Assembly (NCBI GenBank): GCA_964574215.1
Contig: CAZNLR010000003.1
Location: 62,001-126,000 of the forward strand
Direction of reading: 5' to 3'
DNA from: GCA-2725625 sp964574215
GTDB lineage: Bacteria > Pseudomonadota > Alphaproteobacteria > Rhodospirillales > UBA2165
DNA: 64,000 nucleotides
Numbering within the stretch: position 1 is the stretch's first letter; every line of letters begins with the position of its first letter. The notes under the pieces were generated by a model. The model did no database searches. It worked only from the letters and a program-made list of their open reading frames with translations, and was not told the origin of the DNA. A program made the translations under genes and the position numbers. Below, piece after piece: positions 53,401 to 62,400 of the stretch.

Positions 53401-56400
53401 TCGCCGTCCGCTTCCGTCGAGGTCACCGACAGACTCAGGTCAATTTCGCCGTTGAAGTTGGCCGGCGGCCGGATGCACACCAGGTGCAGTTGCTCGGGCG
53501 AAACCGTCCATTCACCGTCGCCCAAATTGGTACCCGGGCTCAGAATGGCGCCTTCCGGCACGTTGCTGATGGTGACATCAAGGGTTTCCGAACCGTCCGT
53601 ATCGACCAGGTCAGTATCCAAATTCAATTGCGTCCACTGGTCTTCCGCACCCGTCTCGTCGCTCACCACGACGATGGGATCGTCGGCAACACCCGTAACG
53701 GACAGGGTTACCGTTGCCGTATCGGTGCCGCCATGACCGTCATCGACGGTAAAGGTGAAGCTGTCGGTGCCGGAATAGTTCTCGTCGGCTTGATAGCTGT
53801 AGCTGCCGTCCGGATTGATGGTGATGGTACCGTGCTCGGGCCCACCGTTCTCGGACAGCGAGAATTCCAGATCGTCACCGTCAGCGTCGGTCGCCTGCAA
53901 TTGGCCGACAAAGGCCGTGTCTTCCAACAGATCGTCTTCCGCGCCGCCAATGGCCACCGGAACCTCGTTGGTGGGATCGACATCGATGGTGAAGTCTTTG
54001 GAGGCTTCGCCTTCGTTGGACGTCGCCGTCAAGGTCGCACCGATGGTGCCGGAATAGTCGCCCGGAATATTCAGGCTGAGATCGGCCAGTTCGGCTTCCG
54101 TACCGGTCCACACGCCGTCGGTCAGCGTACCCGTGGTAACGCTGGCGCCGTCGGGCAGGTTGGTGAAGGCCACTTCGATGGATTCATATACTTCCGAACC
54201 GTCGGAGTCCGTGATGGACGCCGACAGCCCCAAATCGACCGTCAGATCGGCCCCGTCGCCATCATCGTCGCCACCGTCATCATCGGCATCGGCGTCAGCA
54301 TCGGCGTCAGCATCCGCATCGGAATCATCGTCATCATCCGACGCACCGTGGGATTCGACCACAATGGTATCGTCTTCGACGCCAACGTTGACGTCGCCGG
54401 TCGCTTCGACCGTAACGGTAAACGTGTCGGAGGCCGTGCCGCCTTCGTTGCTGGTGACCGTCAGTTCACCGGAGATTTCACCGGACCAGTCGGCGGGCGG
54501 CGTGACGGAAAGATTGGATAATTCGTCGGCCGTACCCGTCCAGACACCGTTTTCCAAAGCGCCGGCATTAACCGTCGCGCCATCGGGAAGATCGGTGAAG
54601 GCGACTTCTATGCTCTCGAAAGTCTCCGATCCATCACCGTCGGTAATCGCGGTCGACAGGTTCAGCGGTATGGCGCCGCCGTCTTCAAAGCCGGAAACAT
54701 CATCGGCCGCGACGGAAACATCGCCTTCCGGCGTGATGGTCAAATTGACGGTCGCCGTATCGGAACCGCCCTGGCCGTCGCTGATGGTATAGGTGAACTG
54801 CGCCTCGCCACTGTAATCCTCGTCCGGCGTAAAGGTTACCGTACCGTTCTCATTCAGCGTTACCGAGCCGTTGGTCGCATTGCCGACACCGGTAATTTCC
54901 AACGTGCCGCCGTCGATATCGCCGTCATTGCCCAGAAGATCGGATGGGTTCAACGTCAAGGCTGCGTCTTCGGCAAATGTAAAGCTATCCTCTGCTGCCA
55001 CCGGGCCGTCATTGGTACCGGTGACCGTAACCGTCGCCGTTGCTGACGCGGTACCACCCTCACCGTCGCTGATGGTGTAATTGATGACCACGTCTTCCGT
55101 TGCACCCGGCGCCAGATCGTCAAAATCCGTACCCGGATCGAAATTGACCGTGCCATCTTCGTTGATGGAGACTGAGCCTTGGCCTTCGCCATCAATCGTC
55201 GCGTCGGTCACCGTCAGATCATCGCCGTCAACATCATAATCATTGGCCAGCACATCGATATCGATACTGACGTTTTCCGTCGTGTCGTCAAAATCGTTGA
55301 CCGCCACAGGACCGTCGTTGGTATTGATAACTTCGAGACCATAGGTGTCGTCGGCTTCCCAACCGGACTGGTCGGTCGCCGTCACCGTGATGTTTAACTC
55401 ACCGAGATCATCATTGCCGGGAACGCCGGAAATAACACCGGTCTCGGGATCGATGGAAACCCAATCGGGCAGCGGTGAGCCGTCTTCCAGCTCCGCCGAA
55501 TAGGTCAGCACATCACCGTCGTCGATATCGATGAAGTTTTGTGAGGCGTCATAGGAATAAGCGCTATCCTCGCTGATGGTCGCATCGGCAATTTCCGTCG
55601 TCAGGACCGGCCCGTCATTGGTGCCGGTGATGGTGATGGTCGCTTCTTGGACCAACGTACCGCCGTTGCCGTCATCAATAGTATAGGTAAAGGTTTCGGT
55701 CGTCGTGTCGCCCACACCCATGTGATTGAACACGGTTTCACCGGTCGCCGGGTCTACATTCGGCGTATAGGTCACGCTGCCGTCGGCGGCGATTTCGACC
55801 GTTCCGTTTTGCGGTTGGGTGTATTCAGTTATCGTATGAGTGTCCGTCGCATCCGGATCATCAACGGTGATATCGTCAAAGATGTTGAAGGTCGTACCGT
55901 CGTCTTCAAGCGTATCACCCTCGGCGCTACCGACGACCGTAAAGCCGTCATTGGTGCCGTTAATGGTCACCGTGGCGACCGCCGTATCGGTGGCGCCGGC
56001 TTCATCGGTAATGGTGTAGGTGATCTCGACGGTTGCTTCCTCGCCCGCCGCCAAATCGTTATAGGCGTCGCCCGGATCAAAGGTAACGGTACCGTCGTCG
56101 TTGATGGTCACCGTACCGTCGGCACCACCTTCGATGACCGCATCAGACACCGTCAGCTCATCACCATCTAAGTCGTAGTCATTGGCCAACACGTTGATGG
56201 TTACCGATGAATCCTCATCGGTGGTCGCACTGTCATCAATTGCGATCGGCGCGTCGTTATCCGGATCGAGGCCGATGGTCAGCGTCGCCGTATCGGTGCC
56301 GCCGTCGTTATCGGACAACGTATAGGTAAAGACATCCTCGCCGCCGGAACCGGTGCCCTCATAGTCAACGGAGAACATGAGATCATTGTAATCTTCGTCG

Positions 56401-59400
56401 CCACCGCCCCAGAGATCTTCAAACCCGATCATCAGTTCGCCGGAATCCTCGTCGACACCCGCATTGGTGTGGGCAACATTGTCTTCGTTCAATTGACCGT
56501 CGGTCAGGTTGTTGTCGACCGAATGGAACACATCGGCGCCGTCAATTTCGTGGTTGCCGACAGGGTTACCAGCCGGGTTGATCTGCTGAATATTGCCGTT
56601 CTCGTCGAACGCCAGCGTATGGTCGGCCGGAATGTTGTCGATCCAGTCATATTCATTGGCGCCGTTTTTGACGATGAAGAAGCCGAAGGTTTCACCCGGC
56701 CCCAAATCGTCAATGGTGAATTGGGATTCACCGGGCACCAAATCGCCGCCGCTGCCCTCTTGCGAGGCGTCGGCCCAGGCGATCTGTGGGTCAGACGGAT
56801 TGCCGTCGGCGTCAATTTTGTAATAGCCGACCGTATTGTGATAACCGGCAACCTCACCTTGGAAGGTGACGGTGACGGATTCGCCGCCTTCCGGCATGGT
56901 CAGGTTTTCCTGGCTCACCTGCACCGGATCGAGGTCTTCCATTTCCTCCGGATCAACCCAGGTCGGCGTGCCTTCGGCCCAATCATGGTCGAAATCGCCG
57001 CCTTCACCTTTTTCGAAGGTGTAGGAACCGTCGCTGTTGATGGTCAATTCACCGAGATCGCTATCGATGGTCAGTGGGTCTCCATTTTCGGGGAAGGTGT
57101 AGGTCACGCCTTCGTAGGTAACGTCAACGATGCTCAATGTATCGCTGTCGATATCGGTATCCTCGCCGCCTGTTTGGCCGGCAGCGGTAATGATGTTGCC
57201 GGAAACCGTATCGCCGAGATCATCGCCAACAACATTTTCATCGTCGACGGCGTCCGGGTCGTCATTGACCGGATGAACCGTAATACCCGACGTCTGCGGC
57301 ACATTTGCCGTGCCGTCCGACACGTTATAGGCAAGGTCAACTTCGCCGTTCCAGTCTTGATCCGGGACAAAGGTGTAAACTCCGTCAACCGGGCCGCTCA
57401 ACGTTCCCTGACCGCCGGTCACTTCAAGCGAGTTCACACTCAGCTCATCGCCGTCTATATCGGAGGCGCCTTCCAACAACTGGTCTTCGGTGATGGTGAT
57501 AACCCCGTCTTCGTTCATTTCGAACGCCGGCGAGGATGAGATCACGGGCTCGTCGTTTACCGATGCGACATTGACGTTAAAGCTCTGAGAGGCCGTCCCT
57601 TCATTACTGTCGACGGTCAATACGGCACCAAAATCACCATACCAGTTTTCCGGCGGCGTCACGGAAACACCGGCCAACGCGGCTGCCGACGGAACCGAAT
57701 AGGTGCCGTCTTCGTTCTGTGTCGCGCCATTGACCACGGCGCCTTCTGGCAGATTCGTAAAGTCGATTTCTATGGCGCTGAGCGTTTCTGAGCCGTCTGC
57801 GTCGGTAATATCAAACGAATCCGTGCTAAGGCCGAGATTAATCGTCGTATCTTCAGCACCGGTTACGTCCTCAACAGAAACGGTCACATCGCCGGTCGGC
57901 GTCACGGTCACGGTAAAGGCGTCAGGCGCGCTTTCACCTTCCGTCGTTACGGCGACGGCGGAACCGGTGAAGTCACCCGCCCAGTCGTCCGGCGGATTGA
58001 TGGTTACAGAGTCGATATCGGCAGCCGCAACCGTCAACACGTTACCCACCAACGTGCCGCCGGAAACTTCGGTGCCCGCCGGAAATTCACTGTCGAAGGT
58101 GATAACCACTTCCGTCAGATTTTCGCCCGCATCGGTGATGATGGCGTTGAGATCCAGCGCCACATCCGCGCCATCCTCGGCGCCGCTCACGTCGCCGGCA
58201 ACCATGGTCACGTCGCCCTCCGCACCCACATCAAGCGAGACTGTCGCGGAACTCGTGCCGCCGTCGCCATCGGAGATCGTATAAGTGAACTGGGCCGGGC
58301 CGCTGTAGTCGGGATCCGGTGTAAAGACGATTTCGCCATTGACGATTTCGACGGAGCCGTTCTGAGCTTCACTGACACCGGTCACGGTCAGTTCACTGTG
58401 CGGCGTATCAATGTCCTCATCATTGGCCAGCAATGTCGCCGGATCGATGGTCAGGGCATTGTCTTCCGTCGTCGTGAATCCGGAGTCCGCATAGGCCACA
58501 GGGTCATCATTGGTGCCCTCAATGGTAATCGTCACCGTTTCCTCAGCGGTACCGTCAACCGATGTCACCGTGAAGGTTTCCGTCATGGTGTCGCCGACAC
58601 CCATGGCTTGAACCGCAGGATCATCGTTATCCAGCGAAAAGCTCCAGTTGCCGTCGGCATCCATAGAAAAGGACCCATGCTCACCGTCAGCTTGATCAAC
58701 CGCATCAAACAGGCTCTCACCCGTGTCGGGATCGCTGACATTTAACACACCGCCAACGTCCAGCACACTATCTTCGACGACCGTTCCCGTATCCGCGCCG
58801 GAAATTGTTGCACCGTCATTGGTGCCGGTGACCGTGATGGTCGCCGTCGCGGTGTCTTCACCTCCATGGCCATCCGAAATTGTATAGGTAACCGTGACAA
58901 CCTCTTCCTGGCCATCCGGCAAATCGTCAAAGTCGGTGCCCGGTTCGAAGTGGAGAGTACCGTCTTCGTTGATGGTGACCACGCCCTGTCCGGTGGCCGG
59001 GTTGCCGCTGGCGTCCACGATGGTGGCGCTCTCGACGTTCAGTTCATCACCGTCAACGTCATAGTCGTTGTCGAGAACATCGATATCGATGGCAACGTTT
59101 TCAGTTGTTTCGGCTACATCGTTGATCGCCACTGGGATTTCATTGGTGGGATCGACCTGGATGGTGAAGTCCTTGGAATCTTCGCCTTCGTTACTGGTCG
59201 CCGTCAAGGTGGCACCGATGGTGCCGGAATAGTCGCCTGGGATATTCAGGCTGAGATCAGCCAATTCGGCTTCCGTGCCGGACCAGACACCGTCCGTCAA
59301 CGTACCGGTATTGACGCTGGCGCCATCGGGCAGATTGGTAAAGGCCACTTCGATGGATTCGTAGACTTCGGAACCGTCCGAATCGGTGATGGCCGAGGAC

Positions 59401-62400
59401 AGACCCAAATCGACTGTCAGGTCGTCGCCGTCACCGACACCGCTGTCATCATCGGAATCTGAATCCGAGTCGGCATCCGAATCGTCATCGTCATCCGCCG
59501 CACCGTGGGATTCGACCACAATAGTGTCATCTTCAATGGCAACGGTCACATCGCCGGTCGGCGTCACGGTCACGGTAAAGGCGTCAGGCGCGCTTTCACC
59601 TTCCGTCGTTACGGCGACGGCGGAACCGGTGAAGTCACCCGCCCAGTCGTCCGGCGGATTGATGGTTACAGAGTCGATATCGGCAGCCGCAACCGTCAAC
59701 ACGTTACCCACCAACGTGCCGCCGGAAACTTCGGTGCCCGCCGGAAATTCACTGTCGAAAGTGATGACCACTTCCGTCAAATCTTCGCCGGCATCAGTAA
59801 TAATGGCGTTCAGATCCAGCGCCACATCCGCGCCATCCTCGGCGCCGCTCACGTTGCTGGCAACCATGGTCACGTCGCCTTCCGCGCCGACATCAAGAGA
59901 GACTGTCGCCGAACTCTCGCCGCCCTGGCCGTCGGAGATCGTATAAGTGAACTGGGCCGGGCCGCTGTAGTCGGGATCCGGCGTAAAGACGATTTCGCCA
60001 TTGACGATTTCGACGGAGCCGTTCTGGGCGTCGCTGACACCGGTCACGGTCAATTGGTCGTGCGGCGTATCAACGTCCTCATCATTGGCCAACAATATCG
60101 CCGGATCAATGGTCAGGGCATTGTCTTCGGTCGTCGTAAAGCCACTGTCGTCCTTCGCCACCGGACCGTCATTGGTGCCGGTGACAGTTATCGTAATCGT
60201 ATTGGATGCAGTTGCCCCTTCGGGATCGGTTACCGTGTAGGTGAAGGTTTCCGTCGCTGTTTCGCCATCGGCCAAACTATCGTAGGAGCCGGCCGGAGGC
60301 GTAAATGTAACATCCGTTCCGTCGACGCTGGCGGACCAACCCGTTTGTGCGGGATCTGTGGTTACGGTTAATTCGGCGTCCGTATGATCCAAATCGTCGA
60401 TTTCATCGGCGACATTGACCGTCACCGAGACATCGTCTTCACCCATGGTGCCGGAATCGGCTTCGGCGGTCGGTCCGTCGTTGACGGCGATAACTTCTAC
60501 GTCAACGGTGGCCGTACTGCTTACCGCACCGTCGCCATCGGTCAGCGTAATGCTGACCGCCCGGTCGCCTTCGACGGGGTCTTCGCTGGTATTTTCAAAA
60601 GTGACCTGATTGAGAACTTTTTCGGCGATATCGTCTGTCGCGTTCTCGTTAAACGTAATCACCAGATCGGCGCCGTCGACGCCGCCTTCGAATGTACCGA
60701 TCACTTCGCCGCCATAGGACAGCTCATTACCGCTGACGCTAACACCGCCCGGACCGAAGGAAAGCTGGTCGTTGACCGTTTCGCCGTCCATGGCAATGGT
60801 CATCTGGCCGCCATCTAAATCTTCAGAATCGGGATCAATGATATTAGCGCTGGGCGCTATTTTGACGGGGTTCTGGCCCTCGGTGAAGGTCTTGTCGCCG
60901 CCCGGGATGGTAATCACCGGCGGATCGTTATCGATTTCAGTATAGGTGACGTTGAAGTTCGCCGTTGCTGTCGAATTGTCGGCATTGTTGCCGTCATCGA
61001 TCGTGTAGGTGAAGTTCACCTCGCCGGAGAAATCTGGATCGCTCGGCGTGAACGTCCAATTACCGGCATCATCCGGGCCGGTCAGAACACCTTCGGCACT
61101 GTCCGTTTGAACATCCGTTACCGACAGTACATCGGACGCATCTGGGTCATAGTCGTTGGCCAACAGTTCGGCCGGAGTAATGGTGATGGGTTCGCCCTCG
61201 CCAGCCGTGCGGCTGCTGTCTACCGCCACTGGGCCATCATTCGTACCCGTGATGGTCACCGTCACCGTATCCGTCGCCGTGCCGTCAACCGACGCATCAT
61301 CGTTATCCAGCGAATACGTCCAGTTGCCCGTGTCGTCCATCGAGAACGTGCCGTGGTCACCCGCTTCGCCGGTCACCTCGTCAAACAGGCTCTCGCCCGT
61401 ATCGACATCGACAATGTCCAGATTGCCCGTGGCGCTCAGAATACTGTCCTCGGTCACCGCGCCGGTGTCCTCACCGCTGATGGTCGGCACGTCGTTGGTG
61501 CCCGTGATGGTGATCGTCACCGTCTCAGAAGCCGTGCCATCAACGGAATCAACCGTGAAGGTCTCGGTCATGGTCTCGCCCGCCGGCAGGGCCTGAACCG
61601 CCGCATCGTCGTTATCCAGCGAATACGTCCAGTTGCCCGTGTCGTCCATCGAAAACGTGCCGTGGTCACCCGCTTCGCCGGTCACCTCGTCAAACAGGCT
61701 CTCGCCCGTGTCGGGATCGGTTACATCAAGATCGCCACTGACACTAAGAAGGCTATCTTCGGTAACGCCGCCGACATCCGTGCCAGTAATCGTGGCGCCG
61801 TCATTGGTGCCGGTAATGGTGATGGTCGCCGTCTCTACTGACGTGGCGCCATTGCTGTCGGTTACAGTATAGGTGAAGGTGTCGGTCGCCGTTTCCCCTT
61901 CGGGCAGGCTGTTGAAAACGCTCTCACCCGTAACCGCATCCACGTTCGGCGTGTAAACCACACTGCCGTCGGCGGCCACTTCCACCGTGCCGTTGGAGGG
62001 TTGGGTGTAGTCTGACACACTATGGGTGTCGGACGTATCCTCGTCGGTCACCGTAATGTCGTCGAAAACATTAAAGGATGCCGTGGCGTCGTCTTCCAAC
62101 ATGTCATCTGCGGCAGCGCCCACGACCGTAAAGCCGTCGTTCGTGCCGCTGATCGTCACTGTCGCCGTCGCCGTATCCGTGCCGCCTTGGCCATCACTGA
62201 TGGTGTAGGTAATGTCGACCGAAGCACTTTCGCCAACAGCCATGGCGTTATAGCTGTCGCCGGGCGTAAAGGTGACCGTGCCGTCGGTGTTAACGACAAC
62301 ATCGCCGTCAACGCCTTCAGGCAAGGTTGCGTCCGACACGCTCAGCGTGCCACCGTCCGGATCGTCATCATTTTCAAGAACGTTGATGGTGACCGCCGTG

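Noticed and set aside
53484..54521. Plus-strand open frames of 150-360 residues opposite the giant adhesin gene
   Set aside because: They are complements of the repeats. The Asp/Gly/Thr-rich coding strand leaves few stop codons in the opposite strand, and no start signals or motifs support them.
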